NCBI GenBank assembly: GCA_964532405.1
Contig: CAZHIC010000005.1
Span: forward strand, 25,527 to 89,526
Direction of reading: 5' to 3'
Length of the DNA stretch: 64,000 nucleotides
Source: PALSA-1006 sp964532405
GTDB lineage: Bacteria > Pseudomonadota > Gammaproteobacteria > Burkholderiales > Gallionellaceae
A model generated the notes under the pieces. It was not told where the DNA came from. It saw only the letters and a list, made by a program, of their open reading frames with translations, and did no database searches. The stretch's first letter is position 1. Each line of letters opens with the position of its first letter. Below, piece by piece: positions 42,746 through 52,608 of this stretch. The position numbers and the translations under genes are program-made.

Positions 42746-44377
42746 ATGAATATCCGCACTGTTTCTACTCAACCCTTTTCCGACCAGAAGCCCGGCACCT
42801 CCGGCCTGCGCAAAAAAGTCCCCGTATTTCAGCAGCCGCACTATCTGGAAAATTTCGTGCAATCCATTTTCGACAGCATCGCCGCGCCAAAGAATGCGAC
42901 GCTAGTGGTAGGCGGCGATGGCCGTTATTACAACCGCGCCGCCATTCAGATTATCCTGAAAATGGCGGCGGCGAACGGCTTCGGCAAGGTGCTGGTCGGA
43001 CGCGGCGGTATCCTCTCGACGCCGGCAGCATCCTGCGTGATCCGCAAACACCAGACCTTCGGCGGCATCATCCTCTCCGCCAGCCACAACCCCGGCGGGC
43101 CTGACGGCGACTTCGGTATCAAGTACAACAGCAGCAGCGGCGGCCCCGCCACCGAGACGGTGACCGAAGCCATCTTCGCCAAAAGCAAAACAATTACCCG
43201 CTACCGCATCCTCGATGCGGCGGATGTGGCGCTCGACACATTGGGTACATCCACGCTGGGTGATATGCAGGTACAAGTGATCGACCCGGTGAACGACTAC
43301 GCCGAGCTGATGGAATCGCTGTTTGATTTTTCCGCGATTCGCGCTCTATTGTCGGGCGGGTTCCGTATCAAGTTCGACGCGATGCACGCGGTGAACGGGC
43401 CGTATGCCCAAGACATTCTGGAAAGACGTTTAGGTGCGCCAGCCGGTAGTGTGATGAACGGCATCCCGCTGGAAGATTTCGGTGGCGGGCATCCCGATCC
43501 GAACCTGACTTATGCGCACGATCTGGTAGAGATCATGTATGGCGACAACGCGCCGGATTTCGGCGCGGCCTCGGACGGCGACGGCGACCGCAACATGATT
43601 CTGGGTCGCCATTTCTTCGTCACGCCTTCCGATAGTCTCGCCCTGCTGGCCGCCAATGCGACCTTGGCGCCGGCCTACAAAAAAGGCTTGGCGGGCATCG
43701 CGCGCTCGATGCCCACCAGTGCCGCAGCAGATCGCGTGGCACAGGCGCTGAACATCCCCTGCTTTGAAACGCCGACCGGCTGGAAATTCTTCGGCAACCT
43801 GATGGATGCGGGCAAGGTCACGCTGTGCGGCGAAGAAAGCTTCGGTACCGGCTCCGACCATGTGCGCGAAAAAGACGGCCTGTGGGCGGTGCTGTTCTGG
43901 CTCAACATCTTGGCCAGTCGCAAGCAATCGGTGGGAGCTATCGTGTTTGAGCACTGGGCGAAATACGGGCGCAACTTCTATTCGCGCTACGACTACGAAG
44001 GCCTGCCCACCGAGGCCGCGAACGGCGTGATGCAACACCTGCGCGACAGCTTCGCCGCACTCACAGGCAAATCGTTCGGCAAGTACACAGTAAAAACCTG
44101 CGGCGATTTCAGCTACACCGACCCGGTAGATGCCAGCGTGAGCCAAGGCCAAGGCATACGCCTCCTGTTCACCGACGGCTCGCGCATCATCTTCCGCCTC
44201 TCCGGTACGGGCACCGAGGGAGCAACACTGCGCGTGTATCTGGAAGCATTTGAAGCCGATGTCTCGCGTCATCATCTGGATGCGCAAGTGGCACTGGCAG
44301 AACTGATTGGGATCGCGTTACAAGTTTCGGAATTACAGCAACGCACGGGACGCGACAAACCGACGGTGATTACTTGA
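42746..44377 (+). CDS. pgm: Phosphoglucomutase (alpha-D-glucose specific)
   Basis: Interconverts glucose 1- and 6-phosphate for glycogen and UDP-glucose. The catalytic serine loop is LSASHNPGGPDGDFGIKYN, the metal loop SDGDGDRNMIL, and FGTGSDHVREKDGLWAVL is typical of the PGM group. The TSGLRKKV N-terminus is conserved. 543 residues. AAGGA lies five bases before the ATG. A second, AlgC-type mutase is at 14310. Confidence 0.95.
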   Translation: MNIRTVSTQPFSDQKPGTSGLRKKVPVFQQPHYLENFVQSIFDSIAAPKNATLVVGGDGRYYNRAAIQIILKMAAANGFGKVLVGRGGILSTPAASCVIRKHQTFGGIILSASHNPGGPDGDFGIKYNSSSGGPATETVTEAIFAKSKTITRYRILDAADVALDTLGTSTLGDMQVQVIDPVNDYAELMESLFDFSAIRALLSGGFRIKFDAMHAVNGPYAQDILERRLGAPAGSVMNGIPLEDFGGGHPDPNLTYAHDLVEIMYGDNAPDFGAASDGDGDRNMILGRHFFVTPSDSLALLAANATLAPAYKKGLAGIARSMPTSAAADRVAQALNIPCFETPTGWKFFGNLMDAGKVTLCGEESFGTGSDHVREKDGLWAVLFWLNILASRKQSVGAIVFEHWAKYGRNFYSRYDYEGLPTEAANGVMQHLRDSFAALTGKSFGKYTVKTCGDFSYTDPVDASVSQGQGIRLLFTDGSRIIFRLSGTGTEGATLRVYLEAFEADVSRHHLDAQVALAELIGIALQVSELQQRTGRDKPTVIT

Positions 44378-44397
44378 TATAGAAAACACCTCTTCAT

Positions 44398-44419
44398 CAT
44401 TCCGGCGAAGGCCGGAATG
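44398..44419. terminator. Short palindrome between convergent pgm and the GGDEF/EAL gene
   Basis: CATTCCGGC GAAG GCCGGAATG forms a strong GAAG-loop hairpin between two convergent genes. No clear T-run follows on either side. It may act as a bidirectional barrier or be a copy of a dispersed palindrome. Confidence 0.5.
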
Positions 44420-44424
44420 ACGTG

Positions 44425-46875
44425 CTAACGGGTTGTCTGGGTTAAAGACTGAATAAACTCTTCCAGCGGAACTGGCTTGCCGAACAAATATCCCTGATAA
44501 AGCATACAGCCCATGCTTTCAAGAAAGTCGCGTTGCTCCCGTGTTTCCACGCCTTCGGCGATCACTTCCATACCCAGATTATTGGCCATGCCGATGATGG
44601 TTTGAATGATGGTGGCATCGGAAGCTTTGATGCCGATGTGGCGCACGAACGACTGGTCGATCTTGAGTTGCTTGAGCGGCAGCTGGGTCAGGTAAGCCAG
44701 CGACGAATAGCCGGTGCCAAAATCGTCCATAGAAAAGCTCACGCCAAGTTGTCTGAGTGCCTGCATTTTGGCGATGGTATCGGCGACATCGTCGAGCACA
44801 ATGCTCTCGGTCAGTTCAAGTTTGAGGCGCAACGGATTGATGGCAGTGCGGTTGAGTGTGTCGCTCACTTGCGCAACGAAATCTGCCTGGCGGAACTGCC
44901 GCACGCTGACGTTGACGGCCAACTGAAAATCACGGGTGTGCGGGCTGGCTTCCCATACCTTGAGTTGCCGGCAGGCACTTTCCAACACCCATTGCCCGAG
45001 CGGAAGAATGAGTCCACTTTCTTCCGCCAGCGGGATGAATTTCAGCGGCGAAATCAGACCCTGCACCGGATGTATCCAGCGCAGCAAAACCTCCGCCCCC
45101 AGAATGCGCCCGGCGTGGTTGACTTGCATCTGGTAATACAGCCGGAATTCCTCTTTGCGCAATGCCTCGCGCAGCCCGACTTCCAGATGGGCGCGCGCTT
45201 CCAGCTCCTCCTGCATCACGGGGTCGAAGAAGCGCAAAGTATTGCGGCCGGATTTCTTCGCTTCGTACATGGCTGTGTCGGCCTGTTTGAGCAGTTCGTC
45301 GAGCTTCTCTTTGTAATTGACGAACAAGGTGATGCCCATGCTCGATGAGCTATGGAACTCGAAGCCTTCAAGCATGTAGGGCTGGTTGAGCACTTCCAGC
45401 ACCTTTTCGCCTATGTACCGCGCCTGCACGGCGGCCTGTGTTATTTCTTCGCTCAAGCCCTCCAGCAACAGCACAAACTCATCTCCGCCGAAACGCGCCA
45501 CGGTATCGCCCTCGCGCACGCAGCCTTGCAGGCGTTTGGCCACTTCGACCAGCAGCAAGTCGCCGATGCCGTGACCTTTGGTGTCGTTCAAAGTTTTGAA
45601 ATTATCGAGGTCGATGAACAGCAGCGCGCCGCCGGTCTGATGGCGCGCACCGGTTGCGACTGCCTGGCGCAACCGGTCAAGCAGCAAACGCCGGTTGGGC
45701 AGCTGGCTGAGCGAATCGTAAAAAGCGAGATGCTGGATTTCATCTTCCGCCTGTTTGCGTTCGGTGAAGTCCACAAAAGTACCGACATAGTTTGTGAGCT
45801 TGCCGTTTTTGCCGATCACGGCAGTAATGTTCAGCCACTCTGGATACACCTCGCCGTTCTTGCGCCGGTTCCAGATTTCGCCTTGCCAGGCATTGTCCTG
45901 ACGCAAACTTGCCCACATGCGCTGGTAGAACTCTTCGTTCTGGCGGTCGGACTTGAGCATGGATGGGTTCCTGCCGATCGCCTCCCCGGCGCTGTAGCCG
46001 GTGAGCCGGGTGAATGCTTGGTTGACGCGGATAATCAGCGCGTCCGCATCGGTCACCATCATGCCTTCATCGGTCTCGAAAGCAATGGCGGCGATACGCA
46101 AGGCCGCTTCGCGCTCTTCCTGCTCCGACATCATGCGGTTGAACGCGTGCGCCATGTCGGCAACGTCCTTCGATCCGCCGGGCACGGCACGCACCTGCGA
46201 CTCGCCCAGCTGGGCGCGCCCCATGCTGACCGACAACTGGTTGAGCGGTCGCATCATGCTGCGCGTAAGGATGCGGATCAAAAACAGGAACAGCAGCGCA
46301 AACGAGAACGATGTGGTCAGGTTGGACATAAAAATATCGGATGTCATCTTGTCCAGCGCCGCCTTGCTCATCACCACCGAAACGTTGCCGAGAAATTCGG
46401 GCGCTATTGGCTCGCCGAACGGTGATTCCGCAGAAGGCAGCGAATAGACCGGCGCGGAAAAATACCATGCTTTGCCGCTTTCCGCATTGAGCATGGCGGC
46501 GGCTTGCAATCCGCCGTGATGAGCGGGCTGTGCGTAAAATTCGGCGAGGTTGACGTTGCCGCGCGCCAACAACACCCCCCCTTTGGCATTGCGTATTTCC
46601 ACGCCGACCACCCCCGGGAAAGCCATGGTGGCGTTCACCGCCTCGGCGGCGTTGTCGGCAGAAGCATAAATCAGCGCCAGCGAGCTCTGGCGCGCCAGAT
46701 TTTCGGTGATGTGCTGCCCCTGCTCAATCAGGTCGTCGCGCACCCGTTTATTGCCTTGCCACGAACCCACCACGGAAGAAAACAGCGCCAGCAAGAGAAT
46801 GCCGAGCGTCACCGCGATGCTGAGCTGGTGCTGGAAAGTGAGCTTCTGAAAAAAGGCGGCAAACATTTTGTGCAT
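44425..46875 (-). CDS. Membrane-bound GGDEF/EAL protein with PAS sensor
   Basis: A cyclic-di-GMP enzyme of 816 residues. N-terminal membrane helix (SIAVTLGILLLALFSSVV), a periplasmic domain of about 140 residues, a second helix (SFALLFLFLIRIL), HAMP, a PAS domain (TDADALIIRVNQAFTRLTGY), GGDEF (FGGDEFVLLLEG, with I-site RxxD five residues before) and EAL (GAEVLLRWIHP, ELTESIVLDD, MDDFGTGYSSLAYL, LKIDQSFV). Both catalytic sites look intact. It starts 12 bases after the upstream binding-protein gene, so the binding protein probably feeds its periplasmic sensor. Confidence 0.93.
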   Translation of the reverse strand: MHKMFAAFFQKLTFQHQLSIAVTLGILLLALFSSVVGSWQGNKRVRDDLIEQGQHITENLARQSSLALIYASADNAAEAVNATMAFPGVVGVEIRNAKGGVLLARGNVNLAEFYAQPAHHGGLQAAAMLNAESGKAWYFSAPVYSLPSAESPFGEPIAPEFLGNVSVVMSKAALDKMTSDIFMSNLTTSFSFALLFLFLIRILTRSMMRPLNQLSVSMGRAQLGESQVRAVPGGSKDVADMAHAFNRMMSEQEEREAALRIAAIAFETDEGMMVTDADALIIRVNQAFTRLTGYSAGEAIGRNPSMLKSDRQNEEFYQRMWASLRQDNAWQGEIWNRRKNGEVYPEWLNITAVIGKNGKLTNYVGTFVDFTERKQAEDEIQHLAFYDSLSQLPNRRLLLDRLRQAVATGARHQTGGALLFIDLDNFKTLNDTKGHGIGDLLLVEVAKRLQGCVREGDTVARFGGDEFVLLLEGLSEEITQAAVQARYIGEKVLEVLNQPYMLEGFEFHSSSSMGITLFVNYKEKLDELLKQADTAMYEAKKSGRNTLRFFDPVMQEELEARAHLEVGLREALRKEEFRLYYQMQVNHAGRILGAEVLLRWIHPVQGLISPLKFIPLAEESGLILPLGQWVLESACRQLKVWEASPHTRDFQLAVNVSVRQFRQADFVAQVSDTLNRTAINPLRLKLELTESIVLDDVADTIAKMQALRQLGVSFSMDDFGTGYSSLAYLTQLPLKQLKIDQSFVRHIGIKASDATIIQTIIGMANNLGMEVIAEGVETREQRDFLESMGCMLYQGYLFGKPVPLEEFIQSLTQTTR

Positions 46876-46887
46876 GATAGTCGCGCC

Positions 46888-48114
46888 TTATTGTTCTGGG
46901 AACGCCATGTCGAAGCCCAGCTGGCGGCTGGCATTGATTCCCAGATGCTTGGCGGTGCGCAGGTTGATCGCCATCAACACTTCGCGCAACGGAAGCATGC
47001 CGGATGACTCGTTGCTTCCGGTAGCCAGATAGCCGAGCGCGGAACCAGCAAGATGACGGCCTAACTCGACATTGTTGGGGTACAACGAGAACAACACGCC
47101 GCGCCTCACATGGCCGAAACTGCTGGAGAATACCGCCAGATTACGATCCCAAGATTCCTGCAACACCATCGGCAACACCGTGCCTTCTTCCACCGTAATG
47201 GAATCCTGCGGCAACCAAAGCGCATCCTGACTACTGTCGCTGGCCGCAAAAATTTCCTGATAAGCACGCGCCGCGCCGCGCAAATCCTGTGCTTCGTAAA
47301 CCATGAGTTGCAGCCCCTGAGCGCGCGCAGCCTCTTGCGCCAGACGCATCAACCATGCGTTCTGGCGCGGGTCGTATACGGTGAATACACGCCGCACGCC
47401 GGGCATCATTCCCTTCAGGCGCGAAAACAGCAGCACCGGATCCGGCGACAAGCTGTTCACCTGATGATCGCGCACCTCATTTTCCGGCGCCGTCAATACG
47501 CCGCCCACCACCACGCCGATATCGTTATCCAGCGCGGAGGTGGCCTTTACGCCTTGCCGTCCCAGCGCGATCACCACTTTGGCATTCTGGCGGCGCAGGG
47601 AATTGTTCAGTTCGGCGACATCCACGTCAGGCTTCACCGCGAAATGGGTCACGCGACCCTTGGCCTTGGATTCGATGCCGCCGATGATCTGGGTGAATAC
47701 GCTGCGATAAGGTTCGCCGATGTCCGGGTAGATCACCGCGATGGTGCCGTCCCCCGCTGCCTGCGCGACCTTGTTGGCTAGGTTTCTGCTTGCCACGGCA
47801 TGGGCAGAACCCGCGACAAGAATAGGGAAAACGACCACCTCCGGGTACGCCTCGATAGCGCGCATCACTTCGGCGTGGTCTCCCTGCGACGAACCGGGCG
47901 AGAGGATGAACGGGGCCATGGCGCGAAGCATCCCGGAGTAACCTTCCTGCGCGGATACGTTCTCGCGGGGCAGGTCGGCCACCCCTTTGGTGATCGCCGA
48001 TGCCGGAGCAGCAGTCATCAGCAATGAGGCCACCAGCAACCCAGCACCCAAACCAACCCGCCGACGAAAAAATGGCGCGGCGCAAGACAGCGAAAGTGTT
48101 GTGAATATGCCCAT
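46888..48114 (-). CDS. Periplasmic ABC-type substrate-binding protein (PF04392-like)
   Basis: 408 residues with an N-terminal signal sequence (LGAGLLVASLLMTAAPASA) and a two-lobe periplasmic binding fold: PFILSPGSSQGDHAEVMRAI, ANKVAQAAGDGTIAVIYPDI, LFSLYPNNVELGRHLAGSA and INLRTAKHLGI. No permease or ATPase is nearby. Instead it is in one unit with the GGDEF/EAL gene and divergent from a ThDP enzyme and a TonB receptor. This arrangement suggests a ligand-sensing rather than transport role (inference). Confidence 0.85.
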   Translation of the reverse strand: MGIFTTLSLSCAAPFFRRRVGLGAGLLVASLLMTAAPASAITKGVADLPRENVSAQEGYSGMLRAMAPFILSPGSSQGDHAEVMRAIEAYPEVVVFPILVAGSAHAVASRNLANKVAQAAGDGTIAVIYPDIGEPYRSVFTQIIGGIESKAKGRVTHFAVKPDVDVAELNNSLRRQNAKVVIALGRQGVKATSALDNDIGVVVGGVLTAPENEVRDHQVNSLSPDPVLLFSRLKGMMPGVRRVFTVYDPRQNAWLMRLAQEAARAQGLQLMVYEAQDLRGAARAYQEIFAASDSSQDALWLPQDSITVEEGTVLPMVLQESWDRNLAVFSSSFGHVRRGVLFSLYPNNVELGRHLAGSALGYLATGSNESSGMLPLREVLMAINLRTAKHLGINASRQLGFDMAFPEQ

Positions 48115-48188
48115 GATTATGACTATCTTCTCCGATGTGGCTCAAGTGAATCTGGCACGCAAGCAGCTAAACATCTCCGCTTAATTTC

Positions 48189-48308
48189 TATGGGGTGCGC
48201 ATAACCAGCGACTTAGCTGTCGTCTTTTGGCAGCCTAGTCGAATGGCTAGTAGTTATATCAGACCTGTCTGCGCGTTTGAAAACGGCGACGTATCGCCGC
48301 ACCCCATA
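48189..48308. repeat. Composite palindromic element in the divergent intergenic region
   Basis: Terminal inverted arms TATGGGGTGCG (48189-48199) and CGCACCCCATA (48298-48308) bound a 120-base element. Inside, ATAACCAGCGACTT (48201-48214) and TAGTCGAATGGCTAGTAG (48236-48253) form a hairpin. The same two blocks occur at 57274-57287 and 57303-57320 inside the mnmC-like gene with a different but still self-complementary apical stem. The rest of the 383-base gap (48115-48497) holds no gene that I believe; a 62-codon minus-strand frame there is probably chance. Confidence 0.8.
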
Positions 48309-48497
48309 ATTTGCGCGCAATAATAATATCAGGCTTTACCCTGACCTTGATACCGGTCATGGTTAAAAAATTCGCGCCGCGCAAAAATTGCGGTAGCATC
48401 CCTCCCCATAAGAATAATCGGCTATAGACCGGCACGCCCAGCATCATCGACGTAACGATGGCGATTGGTCGTGTAATGACCCTTAGGAGGGCTCACC

Positions 48498-50342
48498 ATG
48501 GGCAATAAGATTTGGCCTACCCCCGACCATCCAAACATGGTTGGGGGCGGTTCCGCATATATTCCAGCTCAAACACTGGAAGTGGCCGATTTGCTGGTGG
48601 CCTACTTGGAACAGATCGGCGTCGAATACGTGTTCGGCGTGCCGGGCGGCGCCATCGAACCTCTGTTCAACGCCATGGCGCGCAGCCAGCGGCGCGGTGG
48701 GCTGCGACCGATAGTGGCGCGGCACGAGGCGGGGGCGGCGTTCATGGCCGACGGCTATGCCCGCGAGACCGGGCGCTTGGGCGTGTGTTGCGCCACTTCG
48801 GGTCCCGGCTCGACCAATTTGATCACTGGCGTGGCATGCGCCCACGACAACAATGTTCCGTTGCTGGCGATCAGCGGTCTCCCGGCGCTGCCTTCGTTCG
48901 GCAGAGGGGCATTGCAGGAATCCTCCAGCACCGGCGTCAACGCCTTTGCCATGTTCCACCACTGCACCCGTTACAACACCATGGTGTCCCACCCCAGCCA
49001 GTTCGAACGCAAGCTGGCCAACGCCCTGATGACGGCGCACCAAGCCCCCGGCGGCCCGGCGCACCTGGCTATTCCGCTGGACATTCTGCGCGGCGCAGCA
49101 CCCTGCGCCACCCCCTCCTACGATCTGGCGGCCTTGTTCAAACAGGAGCCCGTCCTGATCGATGAACGCGCCGTGCTGCGACTCAAGGACGAACTGCGGC
49201 AATCCCCGCGCGCTGCGTTCGTGATCGGCGCCTCCTGTGGCGAAGCCATCGAAGCGATCATGGAACTGATCGACCTGGTCGGGGCGCTGTTCACCACCAC
49301 CCCCGATGCCAAAGGCTTCATCAACCCCCTCCACCCGGCCTATTGCGGCGTATTCGGCTTCGGCGGACACGCCAGCGCCAACGCACTATTGACCAGCGCG
49401 CCAGATATCGTGCTGGCATTCGGCACCGGCTTCAGCGAATTTGTCAGCGGCGGCTGGTGCGATTCCCTGCTCAACAACCGTTTGGTACACATCGATAATT
49501 CCGAGGACAATTTGATGCGTTCGCCGATGGCCATGTTCCATGTGCGCGGCAACATCCGCGCGGTATGCGAGCGCCTGACCGAACTGCTGAAAGCCGACGC
49601 CCCGTCCGGCATCGAGAGCCTCAAACGCTTGGGCAACATAAACTGGCATCAGCCCGAAGTGGCCTTGCAGTCGCCCGCAAGCTACCATTCCGACGCCACC
49701 CCGATCAAACCGCAACGCCTCATGAAAGCGCTGTCCGAGCACTGCCCGCCCAACACCCGTTTTCTCGCCGACTCCGGCAACAGCATGGTGTGGACGGTAC
49801 ATTATCTCCAGCCGCTCAACCGGCGGATTGAGCGAGCGCGCCTGCCTGCCGATGAACAAATGCCGGAGCAGCGTTCGGGGACGGCCAATTGGTTGCGCGT
49901 GATGATGGACTTTTGCCCGATGGGCTGGGCCATCGGTGCGGCGGTCGGCATCGCGCGCGGCAATCCCTCCTGCCCGGTAGTCTGCATTACCGGCGACGGC
50001 GCTTTTCTGATGAGCGGGCAGGAAATCACCGTGGCTGCTATGGAAGAGCTTACCGTTGTTTACGTCGTGCTCAACGACGGCGCTCTGGGCATGGTCAAAC
50101 ACGGCCAGCGGTTAGCGGGTGCCGAACCCATCGGCTACGAATTACCGCAAGTCGATTACCGCAAGCTCGCGCAAGCCATGGGCATCCCCGGCCACATCAT
50201 CCGCTCGCCGCAGGAACTGGACAATCTCGATTTCGACACCATTTTGCAACACAAAGGGCCGACACTGCTCGATGTGCGCATCGACGGCGAAGAAGTGCCG
50301 CCCATGATGCTGCGCATGAAGACTCTGGGAAGCATGAAATGA
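48498..50342 (+). CDS. Thiamine-diphosphate-dependent enzyme (acetolactate synthase-like)
   Basis: 614 residues with the three-domain layout of the acetolactate synthase superfamily. The ThDP-activating glutamate is in VARHEAGAAFMADGYARE. The ThDP/metal motif is GDGAFLMSGQEITVAAMEEL ending in VLNDGALGMVKHGQR. The central domain segment GRGALQESSSTGVNAFAMF differs from true IlvB/IlvI, and there is no small subunit gene, so an ordinary role in Val/Ile synthesis is doubtful. Strong TAGGAGG seven bases before the ATG. The next gene on this strand is a TonB receptor. The substrate is unknown. Confidence 0.85.
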   Translation: MGNKIWPTPDHPNMVGGGSAYIPAQTLEVADLLVAYLEQIGVEYVFGVPGGAIEPLFNAMARSQRRGGLRPIVARHEAGAAFMADGYARETGRLGVCCATSGPGSTNLITGVACAHDNNVPLLAISGLPALPSFGRGALQESSSTGVNAFAMFHHCTRYNTMVSHPSQFERKLANALMTAHQAPGGPAHLAIPLDILRGAAPCATPSYDLAALFKQEPVLIDERAVLRLKDELRQSPRAAFVIGASCGEAIEAIMELIDLVGALFTTTPDAKGFINPLHPAYCGVFGFGGHASANALLTSAPDIVLAFGTGFSEFVSGGWCDSLLNNRLVHIDNSEDNLMRSPMAMFHVRGNIRAVCERLTELLKADAPSGIESLKRLGNINWHQPEVALQSPASYHSDATPIKPQRLMKALSEHCPPNTRFLADSGNSMVWTVHYLQPLNRRIERARLPADEQMPEQRSGTANWLRVMMDFCPMGWAIGAAVGIARGNPSCPVVCITGDGAFLMSGQEITVAAMEELTVVYVVLNDGALGMVKHGQRLAGAEPIGYELPQVDYRKLAQAMGIPGHIIRSPQELDNLDFDTILQHKGPTLLDVRIDGEEVPPMMLRMKTLGSMK

Positions 50343-50514
50343 GCGCGGAAAAAGTCCACGAATTGCCCGGTGCTCAAGATCGAAAAAATTTTGCCGGAGA
50401 TGGATGGAGGTAGAATAACTTGAACAACAAATCGGAACGCGCGCAGCATGCGTTTTGACTATACTTGAAAAAAGCAGTTATGTCGGCTACGCTAGCCCCA
50501 TCATGGAGAAAAAA

Positions 50515-52608
50515 ATGAAAGAACATTATCGACTCCTGTTCCCGCTTACGCTGTTTTTGCTCCACGCGCCCGGCGCCTTTGCCCAATCCAGCGAAGAAGA
50601 CGAGCTTGCCCTGATCTACGGCGATCAATCCACCGTCAGCATCGCCACCGGCAACCCGCAGGCGCTCCGCCGCGCGCCTGCCGTGGCCTCGGTGATCACT
50701 GCCGAGGAGATCGCCGCGATGGGCGCAACCGATCTGGACGAAGTGCTGGAAACGGTGGCAGGCATGCATGTCGCCCGCTCCGCCAGCAGCTACACGCCGC
50801 TTTACGTCATTCGCGGCATCTACAGCCAACACACCCCGCAAACCCTGATGCTGCAAAACGGCATCCCGACCACCACCCTGTATCTTGGCGGCAAGGGCCA
50901 AATCTGGGGAGGCCTTCCGTTGGACAACATCGCCCGCATCGAGGTGATTCGCGGCCCCGGATCAGCCCTGTACGGTGCCGACGCCTATGCCGGCGTAATC
51001 AATATCATCACCAAAACGGCGGCAGACACGCCGGGTACCCAGTCCGGTGTGCGCGGCGGCTCCTTCAACACCAAAGACGCCTGGGTACAGCACGGCAGCC
51101 GGCAGGGGGCGGTCGATGTGGCGGCCTACCTGCGCGTCGGCAGCACCGATGGATTCAAGCAAACGATCACTGCCGACGCCCAGACAGCGCGCGATACCCG
51201 ATCCGGCACCCGAGCATCGCTGGCACCGGGGCAGGTTAACACCGGTCACGATGCCGTCGACGGCAACCTCGATCTGGCCTACGACAAGTGGCGCCTGCGT
51301 ACCGGCTACAAATTGCGTGACAACATGGGAACCGGCGCCGGCATAGCATCGGCATTAGATCCCGTGGGCAAATCAAAGAGCGAGCGCATCACCGCCGATA
51401 TTTCGTGGTTATCCCCACAAGTGTCCCAAGACTGGGGTATGGGTCTCACGTCCAGCTATCTGGAATATAACGACACGGTGCCGACCCCCTACACGCTGTA
51501 TCCATCGGGTATCCAATTCCCCACAGGCACCTTCCCTAACGGGATGATCGGCGCCCCTGAAAAACGGGAACAGAATATCAGGCTTTCCGCCTTTTCTACC
51601 TATCAGGGTTTCAGCGACCACAGCCTGCGTTTCGGCTTGGGCCACGATGATCTGAACCTTTACGCGATCCGGGAATACAAGAATTTTACGTTCAGTGCTG
51701 CAGGCGTGCCAGTACCGACAGGCGCGGTCATCGATTTCACCAACACCGCCCCCTTCATGCTCCCGCAACGGCGCAAGGTCGATTATCTCTACGCCCAAGA
51801 CGAGTGGGGCTTCGCCAAGGACTGGACCCTGACCGCCGGGGTGCGCCACGACAACTATTCCGATTTCGGCACTACCACCAATCCCCGTCTGGCACTGGTG
51901 TGGGACGCCACGCTCGACTTGACCGCCAAGCTCCTTTATGGAAACGCTTTCCGCGCTCCCTCCTTCCAGGAAAGTTACAGCATCAACAATCCGGTCAGCC
52001 GGGGCAACCCGAATTTGCGCCCGGAAACCAACCAAACTTTGGAGGCCGCTTTCTCCTGGCAAGCCCGCAGGGACACCCAACTCAACCTGAATTTCTTCCG
52101 CTACGAGATGAAAGACATCATCCGCCTCGCCCCCAACCCGGCTCCGGCAGTCGGTGGAACTTATCAAAACATCGGCAACCAACATGGCAACGGTATGGAG
52201 CTGGAAACGGTGTGGGATGTCAGCCGCAGATTGCGCCTGACGGGCAACTATTCCTACCAAGAATCCATCGACGAAACCACCGGACAGGATGCCGGCTACG
52301 CGCCCCATCACCACTTTTATGTGCGCACCGACTGGCGCTATGCGAGCGGCTACTTTGCCAGCGCGCAGGCCAACCGGATAATGGGCCGCAGGCGCACCGC
52401 TGGTGACACCCGTCCGCAAGTGCCGGACTACACCACGGTGGATCTGACCGTACGTAGCCCGGCCAAGGGTCAGTGGGATTTCTCCTCCTCCGTGCGCAAC
52501 CTGTTCGACGCCGATGTCCGCGAACCCAGCCTGGCACCCGGACTGATCCCCAACGACCTGCCGATGGCGCCGCGCTCTTTGTGGGTACAGGCGACGTACA
52601 AGCTATGA
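50515..52608 (+). CDS. TonB-dependent outer-membrane receptor
   Basis: 697 residues. Signal peptide MKEHYRLLFPLTLFLLHAPG then AFAQ. The plug domain includes APAVASVITAEEIAAMGATD, IRGIYSQHTPQTLMLQNGIP and EVIRGPGSALYGADAYAGVI NIITK-type sequence; a 22-strand barrel ends LWVQATYKL with the typical terminal aromatic pattern. The ATG at 50515 has GGAG six bases upstream; earlier starts would spoil the signal peptide. The plug resembles the CirA/BtuB group; the ligand is unknown. The stop codon lies within the first arm of a repeat. Confidence 0.93.
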   Translation: MKEHYRLLFPLTLFLLHAPGAFAQSSEEDELALIYGDQSTVSIATGNPQALRRAPAVASVITAEEIAAMGATDLDEVLETVAGMHVARSASSYTPLYVIRGIYSQHTPQTLMLQNGIPTTTLYLGGKGQIWGGLPLDNIARIEVIRGPGSALYGADAYAGVINIITKTAADTPGTQSGVRGGSFNTKDAWVQHGSRQGAVDVAAYLRVGSTDGFKQTITADAQTARDTRSGTRASLAPGQVNTGHDAVDGNLDLAYDKWRLRTGYKLRDNMGTGAGIASALDPVGKSKSERITADISWLSPQVSQDWGMGLTSSYLEYNDTVPTPYTLYPSGIQFPTGTFPNGMIGAPEKREQNIRLSAFSTYQGFSDHSLRFGLGHDDLNLYAIREYKNFTFSAAGVPVPTGAVIDFTNTAPFMLPQRRKVDYLYAQDEWGFAKDWTLTAGVRHDNYSDFGTTTNPRLALVWDATLDLTAKLLYGNAFRAPSFQESYSINNPVSRGNPNLRPETNQTLEAAFSWQARRDTQLNLNFFRYEMKDIIRLAPNPAPAVGGTYQNIGNQHGNGMELETVWDVSRRLRLTGNYSYQESIDETTGQDAGYAPHHHFYVRTDWRYASGYFASAQANRIMGRRRTAGDTRPQVPDYTTVDLTVRSPAKGQWDFSSSVRNLFDADVREPSLAPGLIPNDLPMAPRSLWVQATYKL

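Noticed and set aside
43430..44287. Minus-strand open frame opposite pgm
   Set aside because: Antisense shadow of pgm.
48259..48447. 62-codon minus-strand frame between the divergent genes
   Set aside because: Partly made of repeat sequence, no Shine-Dalgarno, and no family likeness.
48309..48497. TPP riboswitch ahead of the ThDP enzyme
   Set aside because: The conserved THI-box bases (such as CTGAGA) are not present; only a strong Shine-Dalgarno is seen.
51409..52419. 336-codon minus-strand open frame opposite the TonB receptor
   Set aside because: Antisense shadow; the receptor has signal peptide, plug and barrel in the other strand.
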